Assembly: GCA_002457145.1 (NCBI GenBank)
Contig: NTJP01000005.1
Location: 1-64,000 of the forward strand
Source of the DNA: Marine Group II euryarchaeote MED-G38
GTDB taxonomy: Archaea; Thermoplasmatota; Poseidoniia; Poseidoniales; Thalassarchaeaceae
Direction of reading: 5' to 3'
DNA: 64,000 nt
In this document: positions 26,040 to 34,946 of the stretch, piece after piece
How the letters are laid out: every line of letters starts with the position of its first letter
Position numbering within the stretch: the first letter of the stretch is position 1
The notes under the pieces: model-generated
What the model saw: the letters and a program-made list of their open reading frames with translations, nothing else
Database searches by the model: none
Told to the model about the DNA's origin: nothing
Program-made: the position numbers and the translations under genes

Positions 26040-27260
26040 ATGTCAGAGGGGTGGAGTCGGCACGCTCTGAGATTTTCAGAATATTATTCCTCACTAAATC
26101 AAAATACTATTTGGGTACCTCCTAGGCTTAAATCTAGAGAATGGATGTTCATTCCATGGGGCTCTAGACCACCAGATAGACATAGGGGATTTATAGACAA
26201 AAATGAGCTTCTCAATTATTTGCAGTCTCGTGGCCCTCATTCATGTTTTCATAGTACTGCTTACTACAAATATCCATCTGAGAGAAAAATGATGGATAAA
26301 GAATGGTTAGGCGCTGATCTAATATTTGATTTAGATGGCGACCATCTGCCTGGTGTTTCAGATAGAGATTTCCCAACCATGATTAATTTAATACAAGAAC
26401 AAGCGTGGAATTTATGGGAAGACTTTCTTCAACCAGAATTTGGTTTCAAAGAAGAATACATTCAAACCTCATTTTCCGGGCATCGAGGATTTCATATCCA
26501 TGTAAGGGATCCAAAATTATTTCATTTGGATTCAAATGCTAGAAGAGAACTAGTTAATCACATAAGGGGTGAAGGAATTGATGTCAGTTCCACATTATCA
26601 GGCTCTAATAGTGGTTGGAAAAATAGAGTTCAAAACGGTATACAAACAGTAATAGAAAAATTAAATAAAATATCTCATGATAAAAATAATAATAAAGATT
26701 TGATTGACATTTTTACAAATATTTTAGTCACGAGGAACAATTTCTCAGATAATAGAATCAAGATATTAACGCCTAGAACAATCAATAAAAAAATTTTACA
26801 ACTTGCAGACATGTCTATTGATGATAATAGAATATCTAGATTGAATAATGATAAAAATTTATTAGTATTTGGTGATTCTTTAACTCCTATTTTTTGGGAA
26901 TTAGTAAAAGGAGACTCATCTGTAATATTAGGTAATGCTGGTGAAACTGATGAGGCTGTAACTGTAGACATTAAAAGAGTGATAAGACATGTAGGAAGTT
27001 TACATGGAAAATCAGGACTAAAAGTTACTGATTTCCCTTTAAACCGATTGAACCCGAACGGTCATGAGAAATTTAATCCTCTTACTGAAACTATTGTATT
27101 TAAAAACGATAAAATATCCAAGTTAAGAATAATAGTAGATGATGTAAGAGCATCATTAAATGGTTATGAAATTGAAGGATCTGTCGGTGATATCGTAGAA
27201 GTTAATGAAGCACTTTCTGTATTTCTAACTTTGAAAGGTTGGGCAGAAGTTGTACGCTAA
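26040..27260 (+). CDS. priS: DNA primase small (catalytic) subunit PriS
   Basis: Catalytic subunit of the archaeal/eukaryotic-type primase that makes replication primers. The 406-aa protein has the DxD metal-binding aspartates at D97 and D99 (GADLIFDLDGDHLPG). The conserved SGHRGFHIHV motif at about residues 146-155 provides the nucleotide-binding histidine. Later blocks such as IDVKR-like VDIKRVIRHVGSLHGKSGLKV and the FNPLTE region are typical of the C-terminal part. The large subunit PriL is not nearby. The following gene encodes an EF-hand protein after a 62-bp gap. Confidence 0.94.
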   Translation: MSEGWSRHALRFSEYYSSLNQNTIWVPPRLKSREWMFIPWGSRPPDRHRGFIDKNELLNYLQSRGPHSCFHSTAYYKYPSERKMMDKEWLGADLIFDLDGDHLPGVSDRDFPTMINLIQEQAWNLWEDFLQPEFGFKEEYIQTSFSGHRGFHIHVRDPKLFHLDSNARRELVNHIRGEGIDVSSTLSGSNSGWKNRVQNGIQTVIEKLNKISHDKNNNKDLIDIFTNILVTRNNFSDNRIKILTPRTINKKILQLADMSIDDNRISRLNNDKNLLVFGDSLTPIFWELVKGDSSVILGNAGETDEAVTVDIKRVIRHVGSLHGKSGLKVTDFPLNRLNPNGHEKFNPLTETIVFKNDKISKLRIIVDDVRASLNGYEIEGSVGDIVEVNEALSVFLTLKGWAEVVR

Positions 27261-27322
27261 TTTTAATGATATTTCAATCATACTCGGAGAACCTTCAATA
27301 GTGTAGATTTGCACAGGAGGAC

Positions 27323-28258
27323 ATGGGACCAATGTCTGGAGACGAAGATATTGAAGAACAAATGAAAAATTTTACATTTCCACCAATGCCTCCTGGCATA
27401 TCGATGCCCCCACCTCCTCCTCCTATGTTTACAGATAATTTTATAGATGATACATTAGATTCAATTGATCAAAGTCTTTTGGATGTAGCCGATTCACTAG
27501 GTACTGAAACTACCAAAGAAAATAATTCTGATTTTAAAACTATTTGGGCCAAGAGGAAAGCTACAGATCCATCTATAAGAATCGATAATAGAGAGAGCAT
27601 GTATGGCCATATAGATCGCCTAGCAAAAGGAGAAGTTGGGACCCTTTTAGATCGTTTCCAAGACAGATTTGGTTCAGAATTAGATAAAGAGATTATTGTT
27701 TTAAGAAAGAAACAACAACAAGAAATGCGGTCAATTAAACCTACTGTAGAACTTATTTCTAAACCAGATTTAGATGAATCAATGAATTTTAATGAATTTA
27801 TTGAATCCATGAATGATTCTAACTTCATCACTAAAGTATCCGAAGTCACCAACATATCATCAGAGCAATTAACAAATTTAACTAAATCTGAATTGAAGAG
27901 ATTCTTTAGCCAAGCAGATAAGGATAATTCAGGCACCGTTGATTTTAACGAATTCGTCGAGGCTGTTTTAGAGTTAGATTCATCAAAAGATGAGTTTGTA
28001 ACCTTTTTTAATATAGTAAACAATCTACTAGGGGATGCTCCAGAAGAATTTATTAGTAGTTTCATATCATCTGAAAATTTTAAATTATTTGAAACAGTAG
28101 GCAAAGAACCAAACATGGCTACAAATGAACAAAGGAATGAGTTCTTTTTGATGATTAATAATGTTCTCGGCGATTTACCAGAAGATTCAATTAATAATTT
28201 TGTTAACTCCGTCGATTTCGAAATTTTTTCTCGAATAGGCGAATTATATGGTGAGTGA
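27323..28258 (+). CDS. EF-hand protein with proline-rich N-terminus
   Basis: A 311-aa protein of unknown role with one textbook EF-hand calcium loop at residues 199-210 (DKDNSGTVDFNE; ligands D199, D201, S203, T205, D207, E210), flanked by helices. The N-terminus is proline-rich (PPMPPGISMPPPPPPMF, residues about 20-36). The C-terminus holds an internal duplication: residues 228-260 and 274-306 share FF..(I/M).N..LGD.PE and an F(E)...(V/I)G ending. No signal peptide or membrane span is seen, so it appears cytosolic. It follows priS and overlaps the GTG candidate start of the next gene. EF-hands are infrequent in archaea. Confidence 0.85.
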   Translation: MGPMSGDEDIEEQMKNFTFPPMPPGISMPPPPPPMFTDNFIDDTLDSIDQSLLDVADSLGTETTKENNSDFKTIWAKRKATDPSIRIDNRESMYGHIDRLAKGEVGTLLDRFQDRFGSELDKEIIVLRKKQQQEMRSIKPTVELISKPDLDESMNFNEFIESMNDSNFITKVSEVTNISSEQLTNLTKSELKRFFSQADKDNSGTVDFNEFVEAVLELDSSKDEFVTFFNIVNNLLGDAPEEFISSFISSENFKLFETVGKEPNMATNEQRNEFFLMINNVLGDLPEDSINNFVNSVDFEIFSRIGELYGE

Positions 28259-28263
28259 TTAAT

Positions 28264-29058
28264 ATGGGTTTACTAGAAAAAGCAGGCAAAATTCAAACAG
28301 AGGATAAGATATCAGAGGAACCTAGTCCAGTTGTTGCATCCATCATTGAACCAGAACCAGTGAAACCAGCCAAAAAAAGTCGAAGAGAGAAAAAGGCAAA
28401 AACACCTAAAAAAGTCCGTCCGGCAAGAGTAAAAAAGGAAAGAATAGAAAAAATATTTCCTACTGGTTTTGAGAAAGCATCAAAACTTCAGAAAAGAACT
28501 AGGAGACTCGTAGACTTTATTGTTAGTTATGGCTGGTCTATTCCTATTATTGGACTTAGTGGATGGGGATCAAACTTTAATCCTACTCCTTTCTTCTTAG
28601 TGGGAATAATATTAATTGTAGGTAATTTAGTTATATTGCCGACACAAACATCAAGATCAATGGGTAATTGGGTTAGTAGAACAAAATATATTAATTCTAG
28701 AGGTGAGAATCCTTTGTGGCCATACTTATTCCTTAAAGGTATAACAACAGTATTTGTTTTAGGAGGAATCATGGCTCTCCTATCAATTCCATCAAATGGA
28801 GGATTAGGAGATACTACAACCTCTCAAATCTTTACTGTAATCGGTTTATTAATGATTATCCCACCACTTTTAGATTATGTAATGTTTAAAATTAGCAAAG
28901 ATAAAGAAATGGGCCTATGGGATAGGATTTTTGGTACTATATGGATGGTAAAGACAGGTAAAAGCGCTGAGGCAAAAGGATGGTTAAAGAGACTAGAATC
29001 GTTAGGTGACTTTGCTGAGTCTAGAGGACTTCTAAAAGAAAATGAAGATACAGAATAA
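28264..29058 (+). CDS. Membrane protein with basic N-terminal tail
   Basis: A 264-aa protein I do not recognise. The first 80 residues form a disordered lysine/proline-rich tail (PVKPAKKSRREKKAKTPKKV). Three or four hydrophobic segments follow (IVSYGWSIPIIGLSGW, FFLVGIILIVGNLVIL, YLFLKGITTVFVLGGIMALL, IFTVIGLLMIIPPLL). The C-terminus is a charged amphipathic tail. The ATG at 28264 is taken as start; a GTG at 28255 overlapping the previous stop would add three residues. It is coupled to the EF-hand gene, which suggests a shared role at the membrane, but this is inference. Confidence 0.75.
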   Translation: MGLLEKAGKIQTEDKISEEPSPVVASIIEPEPVKPAKKSRREKKAKTPKKVRPARVKKERIEKIFPTGFEKASKLQKRTRRLVDFIVSYGWSIPIIGLSGWGSNFNPTPFFLVGIILIVGNLVILPTQTSRSMGNWVSRTKYINSRGENPLWPYLFLKGITTVFVLGGIMALLSIPSNGGLGDTTTSQIFTVIGLLMIIPPLLDYVMFKISKDKEMGLWDRIFGTIWMVKTGKSAEAKGWLKRLESLGDFAESRGLLKENEDTE

Positions 29059-29075
29059 TATATTTTTTAAATAAA

Positions 29076-29084
29076 TTTTTTTTT
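29076..29084 (+). terminator. Oligo-T terminator
   Basis: Nine consecutive T residues about 18 bases after the stop of the preceding membrane-protein gene, with a shorter T run just before. This fits archaeal oligo-T termination and would separate the priS group from the AlkB region. Confidence 0.5.
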
Positions 29085-29100
29085 CCAACGCGTGTTCCTC

Positions 29101-29337
29101 ATGATTAAAAATAAGATAAAAAAACTCTATGATAATAAAATCCTTCAAGGTTTTTTGTTCTATTCTATTTTTAGAGCATTTTATGGCATAGGTATTCTAT
29201 TTGTGACATGGTTAATTGCTACAAATTCGCTCTTCCCATCTTGGACTCCCGTAGCTTTCTTATTATTTTCATTATTTTTTTCGAGGTACATATTTAAAAA
29301 AATATATAATAAAAATAGTAATTCAAATAATCAATAA
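29101..29337 (+). CDS. Small membrane protein
   Basis: A 78-aa protein with two hydrophobic segments (FLFYSIFRAFYGIGILFVTWLI and WTPVAFLLFSLFFSRYIF). Each end is basic, giving a predicted hairpin with both termini in the cytoplasm. ATG at 29101 is chosen over an upstream non-ATG start at 29092. No family is recognised. It precedes the AlkB-type gene by 30 bp on the same strand and may be cotranscribed. Confidence 0.6.
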   Translation: MIKNKIKKLYDNKILQGFLFYSIFRAFYGIGILFVTWLIATNSLFPSWTPVAFLLFSLFFSRYIFKKIYNKNSNSNNQ

Positions 29338-29367
29338 AATTAAAATAAGAATACTATTCGATAAATT

Positions 29368-30381
29368 ATGACTGGAACAATGAATCTAACCCCTGAACCG
29401 TGGGTTGTGCATCTATTTGGATTGATCAGCCCTATTCTAGTAATTACTGGGAATATATTAGGTGGCATTTACACTGCAATGGGCGTTATATTCATTTGGA
29501 CCATATGTCCTTTTTTAGATATTATATTTGGTAAATCTCCACAACCTCGTCCTCCAAGACAATCTGGTTTACCTTTCGAAATATTGTTATGGGTTCATGG
29601 ATTACTTCATTTAGTAATAATTAGTACGTTCTTCTATTTTGCTAATCAACAAAACGAAATTAATTTATGGCTTGTAACTGCTTCTTTGTCGACGGGTTTA
29701 GTCTCAGGCGCATCTGCCATTGTTACTGCGCATGAGTTGGGTCACAAGAAACCCAAAAGTATGGGATGGTTTTTAGCTAGAATTTTACTTTTCAGTGTAC
29801 ATTACACTCATTTCACAACAGAACACAATCATAATCATCATAAATGGGTTGCTACAAAGAAAGATTCTGCTAGCGCCAAAGTTGATGAAGGCGTATGGTC
29901 ATTTTGGATTAGGACTATTCCAGGCCAATTTATTTCATCAGTTAATATTCATAACTCAAAAGGAAGAACTGGATTAAGTAATCCATCGTATCAAGGTTTG
30001 TTATTACAAATAATGTTAATATTATCGTTATTTATCCTTCCGAATGGTTTCAGTGTTATATTTGGATGGATTATTGCATCAGTAATTGCCATATTAACTT
30101 TAGAATATGTAAATTATATTAGACATTGGGGTTTAAGAAGAGACGTTAATGAACGACAAACACATCTTCATTCTTGGAATACTGAATCCCGTTGGTCAAG
30201 ATGGTCTTTACTAGAGCTAACCCGGCATTCTGATCATCATCTGAAGGCTAGTACACCCTTTTGGAAATTACAACCACATCCAGACGCACCCGAATTACCG
30301 TCTGGATATTATGCTTGTTGGTGGCCTTGTTTGATACCTCCTTTATGGAAAAGTTGGGTCTCACCTAGGATTCCATCATAA
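29368..30381 (+). CDS. AlkB-type membrane di-iron hydroxylase (alkane 1-monooxygenase-like)
   Basis: Integral membrane non-heme di-iron oxygenase of 337 aa. The histidine boxes of the alkane hydroxylase/XylM group are intact: HELGHK at 122-127, EHNHNHHKW at 152-160 and LTRHSDHH at 284-291. The fourth signature reads NYIRHWGLRR (250-259) where alkane hydroxylases normally have NYxEHYGL. Hydrophobic segments around 15-50, 70-115 and 210-250 give the expected six-span layout. Terminal hydroxylation of alkanes or a related hydrophobic substrate is likely, with O2 and an electron donor. No rubredoxin or rubredoxin reductase gene is nearby. The HYG-to-HWG change leaves substrate uncertain; XylM-like enzymes are an alternative. 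Confidence 0.85.
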   Translation: MTGTMNLTPEPWVVHLFGLISPILVITGNILGGIYTAMGVIFIWTICPFLDIIFGKSPQPRPPRQSGLPFEILLWVHGLLHLVIISTFFYFANQQNEINLWLVTASLSTGLVSGASAIVTAHELGHKKPKSMGWFLARILLFSVHYTHFTTEHNHNHHKWVATKKDSASAKVDEGVWSFWIRTIPGQFISSVNIHNSKGRTGLSNPSYQGLLLQIMLILSLFILPNGFSVIFGWIIASVIAILTLEYVNYIRHWGLRRDVNERQTHLHSWNTESRWSRWSLLELTRHSDHHLKASTPFWKLQPHPDAPELPSGYYACWWPCLIPPLWKSWVSPRIPS

Positions 30382-30469
30382 TTAATAGATTTGAATCCAT
30401 ACAGAAGATTCGTTTTTTTACATTACTTTATGAATTAAGGTTTCTTCGAATGATGTAGTAGGTATTCAT

Positions 30470-30709
30470 ATGGAAATTACAATGTTCGGAGCCTATATTG
30501 GAATGATTATGGTATTACTTGCATTCATTTGCGAATCAAGAGCTATTATTTCAAGTCGATCAATATTCTATTTACTACTAATGTTTATTGGTGAATCGTT
30601 GCTTACTATAAGGGCTTATTTTACAGGTGAATGGCCATTTGCAGTTCTTGGTGCCATATGGGCTATTTTCGCAGGTTATTCTATATTTAATCCACCTAAA
30701 AAATTATAA
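30470..30709 (+). CDS. Small membrane protein (CBU_0592-like)
   Basis: A 79-aa protein with three hydrophobic stretches (FGAYIGMIMVLLAFICES, SIFYLLLMFIGESLLTI, FAVLGAIWAIFAGYSIF). The organisation, including a tryptophan in the last segment, resembles the CBU_0592 family of small membrane proteins, whose function is unknown. The match is by pattern only. It is 88 bp downstream of the AlkB-type gene and co-directional. Confidence 0.6.
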   Translation: MEITMFGAYIGMIMVLLAFICESRAIISSRSIFYLLLMFIGESLLTIRAYFTGEWPFAVLGAIWAIFAGYSIFNPPKKL

Positions 30710-30764
30710 TATAAGTTTTTGATTAAACAGTCATTAATATAACTAAGTCTTCCTAACTGTATCA

Positions 30765-30998
30765 ATGAAGAGAACATGCAACATTGGAGCAAAAGGAAAA
30801 TTTTTCCGTTTATCAATTGGTTTAATGTCAATAATAACAGGTATTTCATTATTAACTCTCTTAAATTTTAATTTAATCGTTTCAAACGAAATGTATTTTA
30901 TTGGAATAATTTCAATACTAGGCGGAATCTTTTCAGTGTGGGAAGCTAGAGAGGGTTGGTGTATAGTTAGAGCAATCGGAATTAAAACTCCATTTTAA
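30765..30998 (+). CDS. DUF2892-like small membrane protein
   Basis: A 77-aa protein with an N-terminal basic segment (MKRTCNIGAKGKFFRLSIG) and two hydrophobic spans (GLMSIITGISLLTLL and EMYFIGIISILGGIFSVW). It ends in a conserved-looking tail EAREGWCIVRAIGIKTPF. The N-G..(d/k)R..R..G start and GWC..RA.GIKTP tail resemble small DUF2892-type membrane proteins. Function is unknown. It is the last gene of a plus-strand run that began with priS. Confidence 0.65.
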   Translation: MKRTCNIGAKGKFFRLSIGLMSIITGISLLTLLNFNLIVSNEMYFIGIISILGGIFSVWEAREGWCIVRAIGIKTPF

Positions 30999-31012
30999 AT
31001 TGTAAAAGTTAT

Positions 31013-32071
31013 TTATTCGGATTCATTATCATATCTTATTTTTGCCAGTTCCCTCATATCTTCATGATGTCCGCCTTCGTTAATTGCCTCTTGATCATGT
31101 TCGTCAACGATTTCTACTCCGAGTAAAGTTTCAATAATATCTTCCATTGTAATTACACCAGAAGTACCTCCAAATTCATCTTTAACTATCATTATTTGGA
31201 CTTTATTTTCCAATAAAACATCTAATGCTTTATCTACTGAATCATCTTTTCTACAAGTTTTTATTTCTCTAGAAATATCAGACATTAATATATCATGTTC
31301 ATCATTTGCAGCTCTTCTTAATATTTCATTACGTAGAACAAAACCCCTTACATCATCTATATTTTCTCCAGTAATTGGCATTCTACCGTTAATCATTATG
31401 GGTATTCTATTAAGAACATCGCTAATACTTTCATTATTCGATACAGTATTCATTACAACCCTTGGTGTCATAACGCTACCAACAGAAATCTCTCTCAATC
31501 TTAATAGATTTTGAATTACCGTTTCTTCATCTTCTTCTATTACATCTGATTCTTCAGCTATATCTGCCATCACATATAATTCACTTCTAGTTACTGGTTC
31601 AGCGTGTACTTCTGGTAATAGTTTTCTGATATATTCTATGGGTTTTATTATAACAACTAATATTACCATCATTATATTAAGAATATTATAAGATGGAATT
31701 GTTAGTTTTCTCCAGTACAATGCACCGATTGTTTTTGGTAATATTTCACTTAATAATAATATTGCTAAAGTTAGAATAGCAGCAGAAACTGCTACTACAT
31801 ATTCTCCCTCAAAAGAATTTTCTACTTCGGATCCTACTCCCAATGCACCAACAGTATGAGCAATTGTGTTTAAAGTGAGAATAGCGGTAAGAGGCCTTTC
31901 AGGGTCTTCTTTATACTGAGTCCATCCTTTACTAATTTTTGGATGTGTATCTTTTAAACCCAAAATATGACTATGAGTTGTTGACAACAGTACTGCTTCT
32001 AAAATACTACACAAGAAAGAAGCCCCTAGTGCAAGAGAAGTATATATTATAATGAGTGTATAATCGGTCAA
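31013..32071 (-). CDS. CNNM/CorC-family DUF21 and CBS-domain membrane protein
   Basis: A 352-aa protein of the CNNM/HlyC-CorC group, linked to magnesium or other cation transport. Residues 1-165 form the DUF21 membrane domain with four hydrophobic segments and typical SFLCSILEAVLLSTT and LTLNTIAHTVGALGVGS. A CBS-domain pair follows (about 195-320), starting with VGSVMTPRVVM and including IMIVKDEFGGTSGVITMEDIIETLLG. The C-terminal transporter-associated domain found in many relatives is absent. Translation appears to start at TTG (32071), since no ATG precedes the first span. It is divergent from metG by about 137 bp, which hold no other gene. Confidence 0.9.
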   Translation of the reverse strand: MTDYTLIIIYTSLALGASFLCSILEAVLLSTTHSHILGLKDTHPKISKGWTQYKEDPERPLTAILTLNTIAHTVGALGVGSEVENSFEGEYVVAVSAAILTLAILLLSEILPKTIGALYWRKLTIPSYNILNIMMVILVVIIKPIEYIRKLLPEVHAEPVTRSELYVMADIAEESDVIEEDEETVIQNLLRLREISVGSVMTPRVVMNTVSNNESISDVLNRIPIMINGRMPITGENIDDVRGFVLRNEILRRAANDEHDILMSDISREIKTCRKDDSVDKALDVLLENKVQIMIVKDEFGGTSGVITMEDIIETLLGVEIVDEHDQEAINEGGHHEDMRELAKIRYDNESE

Positions 32072-32208
32072 TTTTATTGCCTCTGGAGGATTAATAAACT
32101 AGTTTTTTTTAACAAATAACTAGTTCCACGCACCGGTCTCCTTAGATAGCGAACCGAACATGACATAAATATCTAACTTTTGGGATTACCAGTTAGAGGG
32201 GCAGGTTA

Positions 32209-34413
32209 ATGGAAATCGTAACTATTTTTATGGCATGGCCCTATGCTAATGGGCCACTTCATTTAGGGCATATAGCTGGTAATTGTTTACCTGCGGATAT
32301 TCAATATAAATTTGAAAGATCTAAAGGAAATAAAGTATTGATGTGTAGTGGCTCGGATGAGCATGGAACTCCAATAACTGTTAGCGCTGAGGAGGAGGGA
32401 GTTTCCCCTCAAGAGATTGTGGACAGATATCATGATATTAACCTCAAAGCATTAATTGATATGGGCTGTTCATGGGGCGAAAACATAGATCCTAGAGGAA
32501 TAGAATACGGTGGAACACTATACAATAGAACCACAGACTATAGGCACAAGGAATTAGTACAAGAAATATTTACCCTATTACTACAATCAGGATTCTTAGA
32601 GGAGAAGACTATGAAGCAGTATTGCTCCATTTTAGAAGATGGAACTTTAAAGTTTCTACCTGATAGATATGTCGAAGGAGAATGCCCTAGTTGTGGTTCA
32701 AACGAAGCCAGAGGAGATCAATGTGATTCGTGCGGAATAACTTACGAATCAAATGAATTAATTAATCCCCGATCAAAAATGAATCCAGACGCTAAAATTG
32801 AAATAAAAGATACTGATCATTTGTTCTTTAAATTACAACTATTGCAAAAATCCTTAGAGAATTATGCATTAGAACGTAATAGGGTTTGGAAACCAAACGT
32901 TCGATCCATGACCAAAAACTGGTTGAATATGGGACTTAGGTCACGTGCAGTAACTAGGGACATTAGTTGGGGTATCGAATTACCATTAGATGGTGATAAA
33001 TGGAATCAAAAAAGAGTTTATGTATGGTTTGAAGCGGTACAAGGATATTATACTTGTGCTAGAATTTGGGCAGAAAAATATGCCAAACAATTTAATCATC
33101 CAAAGGGTAATGATGCATGGGAAGATTGGTTAATTTTTGATTCTAATAAAAAACAAAAACATATTTACTTTATGGGTAAAGATAACATTCCATTTCATAC
33201 AATTATTTGGCCAGCTTTAATAATGGCAATAAATTCCTCCAAAAGCAAAGAAAAAATATCTCATATTCAAACAAATGGAAATATTCTATTAGCAAATAAT
33301 GTAGCATCCAATGAGTATTTAATGTTACAAGGCGGACAATTTAGTAAAAGTAGAAAGCATGCAGTTTGGTTACCAAACTTTTTAGAAAAATATGATCCGG
33401 ATGCCTTAAGGTATTATTTATCTATAAATATGCCTGAAAATCATGATACAGATTTCCGATGGGAAGAGTTCGTTGATAAGGTTAACAATGAATTAATAGG
33501 AAATTATGGAAATTTTGTTAATAGAGTTTTAACCTTAACCCACAGAGTAAATACCGAATCAGTAGAAAACCCTTTATCACTATATGATAAAATCACAACT
33601 GAAAATCAAAAAATACTGATAGACGAAATAATAATATTACAAAACAAGGCTACAGAATCATTGGAAAGGCAACGATTTAAAGAAGCATTAAGGCATATAA
33701 TGACAATATCTCAAAAGGGAAATATTCTTCTTCAAAACAGTGCACCTTGGAAACACCTAAATTCCGAGGAAAGTTTAGAAAAACATAATTCTCTAGCAGG
33801 ATTAAACCTTGCATGGAGATTAATGCGTGGTCTTGCCATTCTGACAAGGCCATTTATGCCATTTCAAAGTAATAGATTATGGGAAATGATTGGAGAAACT
33901 GTTCCTATAGAAGATATTCTTTGGAACAATGCATTTTCATTCAATACAGAACTAACGTGGAATTCATCACCGCCTACTCCTTTGTTCAAAAAATTAGATC
34001 TTGAAGAAATCCTCATTAGTGAGGGATTAATTGCCACTGAATATAATAACAAAGAAGGTTCTCAATCAGATAATCAGGAGAGTGTTAATATACAATTTGA
34101 AGATTTTATAAAGATTGAAATGAAAACAGGAAAAATAATATCTGTTGAAGAACATCCAAATGCAGATAAATTATGGGTTATCAAACTCGAAGATACACCT
34201 AATACTACAAGAACAATTTGTGCCGGATTAAAAGGCATATATGGAAAAGATAAATTAAAAGGCATGAATGTTGTATATGTAGCTAATTTAGAGCCTCGGA
34301 AACTTCGTGGAATATTATCAGAAGGTATGTTATTAGCTGCCGATGATGGTAATGGTAATGTTAAATTACTTACACCTGAAGGTGATATCTCTACTGGTTC
34401 ACTTGTTAGATAA
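32209..34413 (+). CDS. metG: Methionyl-tRNA synthetase with fused C-terminal tRNA-binding domain
   Basis: Class I aminoacyl-tRNA synthetase for methionine, 734 aa. HLGH (18-21) is the HIGH motif within PYANGPLHLGHIAG. The zinc knuckle CPSCGSNEARGDQCDSC is in the connective domain, and the KMSKS motif reads QFSKSR at about residues 376-381. The anticodon domain follows, and residues about 630-734 form an EMAP-II/Trbp111-type OB-fold (DFIKIEMKTGKIISVEEHPN, then ADKLWVIKLE). In several archaea this OB domain is a separate protein; here it is fused. The end overlaps the converging tsr3 gene by 15 bp. Confidence 0.96.
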   Translation: MEIVTIFMAWPYANGPLHLGHIAGNCLPADIQYKFERSKGNKVLMCSGSDEHGTPITVSAEEEGVSPQEIVDRYHDINLKALIDMGCSWGENIDPRGIEYGGTLYNRTTDYRHKELVQEIFTLLLQSGFLEEKTMKQYCSILEDGTLKFLPDRYVEGECPSCGSNEARGDQCDSCGITYESNELINPRSKMNPDAKIEIKDTDHLFFKLQLLQKSLENYALERNRVWKPNVRSMTKNWLNMGLRSRAVTRDISWGIELPLDGDKWNQKRVYVWFEAVQGYYTCARIWAEKYAKQFNHPKGNDAWEDWLIFDSNKKQKHIYFMGKDNIPFHTIIWPALIMAINSSKSKEKISHIQTNGNILLANNVASNEYLMLQGGQFSKSRKHAVWLPNFLEKYDPDALRYYLSINMPENHDTDFRWEEFVDKVNNELIGNYGNFVNRVLTLTHRVNTESVENPLSLYDKITTENQKILIDEIIILQNKATESLERQRFKEALRHIMTISQKGNILLQNSAPWKHLNSEESLEKHNSLAGLNLAWRLMRGLAILTRPFMPFQSNRLWEMIGETVPIEDILWNNAFSFNTELTWNSSPPTPLFKKLDLEEILISEGLIATEYNNKEGSQSDNQESVNIQFEDFIKIEMKTGKIISVEEHPNADKLWVIKLEDTPNTTRTICAGLKGIYGKDKLKGMNVVYVANLEPRKLRGILSEGMLLAADDGNGNVKLLTPEGDISTGSLVR

Positions 34414-34944
34414 ATTTGGTTTATCAAAATATTCCCACTGGATCATTTCTAGTTCCTTGTTAGTTTCAGCATTAGAGTATGCATCTAGAGGTTCTTTGTT
34501 TAGTTCAATAAATTGCTCTCCAAATCTAAATGGCTTCAAAATATCTCTTGCCTGTTCTTCTTTTCCTAATACCCATAAAGAAATAGCAAACGCTTCAACA
34601 GTAGAGAGGCGACCTACTTTCCCCCAAGACACTTCATTAGCTGCCAAAACCAATGGTAGCGTTTTGTTAATTAATTTAGTATCTTTCTGTATATGATGTA
34701 ATGATTCATCTATTTGTTTCCAAGAACAATCTAATGCAACTATAGATGCCCCTAAATTAACCATACTGGTATCATCAGGCCCTAGTATTTCTGGACTTAA
34801 AGGATTAAGTAAAAAACCTCTTTTTGGAGATTTACGTACTTTATTATGTAATATTGCATTACCAAACTTTTGCATCTTCTTTGCAGTACATTTCTTGGGA
34901 TCGTCTTGATCAAGATGAATTATATGCAAAGGAACTATTTCCAT
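34399..34944 (-). CDS. tsr3: rRNA aminocarboxypropyltransferase Tsr3
   Basis: SPOUT-like enzyme that transfers an aminocarboxypropyl group from S-adenosylmethionine to a small-subunit rRNA pseudouridine. The 181-aa protein shows LDQDDPKKCTAKKMQKF near the N-terminus (the D.kkcTgkKl block), NPLSPEILGPDD, and the hallmark ALDCSWK. It also has LPLVLAANEVSWGKVGRLSTVEAFA. Length is normal. It follows the MBF1 gene by 2 bp on the minus strand, so these two translation-related genes are probably cotranscribed. Confidence 0.93.
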   Translation of the reverse strand: MEIVPLHIIHLDQDDPKKCTAKKMQKFGNAILHNKVRKSPKRGFLLNPLSPEILGPDDTSMVNLGASIVALDCSWKQIDESLHHIQKDTKLINKTLPLVLAANEVSWGKVGRLSTVEAFAISLWVLGKEEQARDILKPFRFGEQFIELNKEPLDAYSNAETNKELEMIQWEYFDKPNLSNK

Positions 34945-34946
34945 CT

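Noticed and set aside
27469..28116. 215-aa minus-strand frame opposite the EF-hand gene
   Set aside because: Serine-rich antisense of a strongly supported gene; no motif and no ribosome binding site that would favour it.
32103..32110. Run of eight T residues upstream of metG as a terminator
   Set aside because: It lies between two divergent genes, so no plus-strand transcript ends there; more likely part of the AT-rich promoter region.
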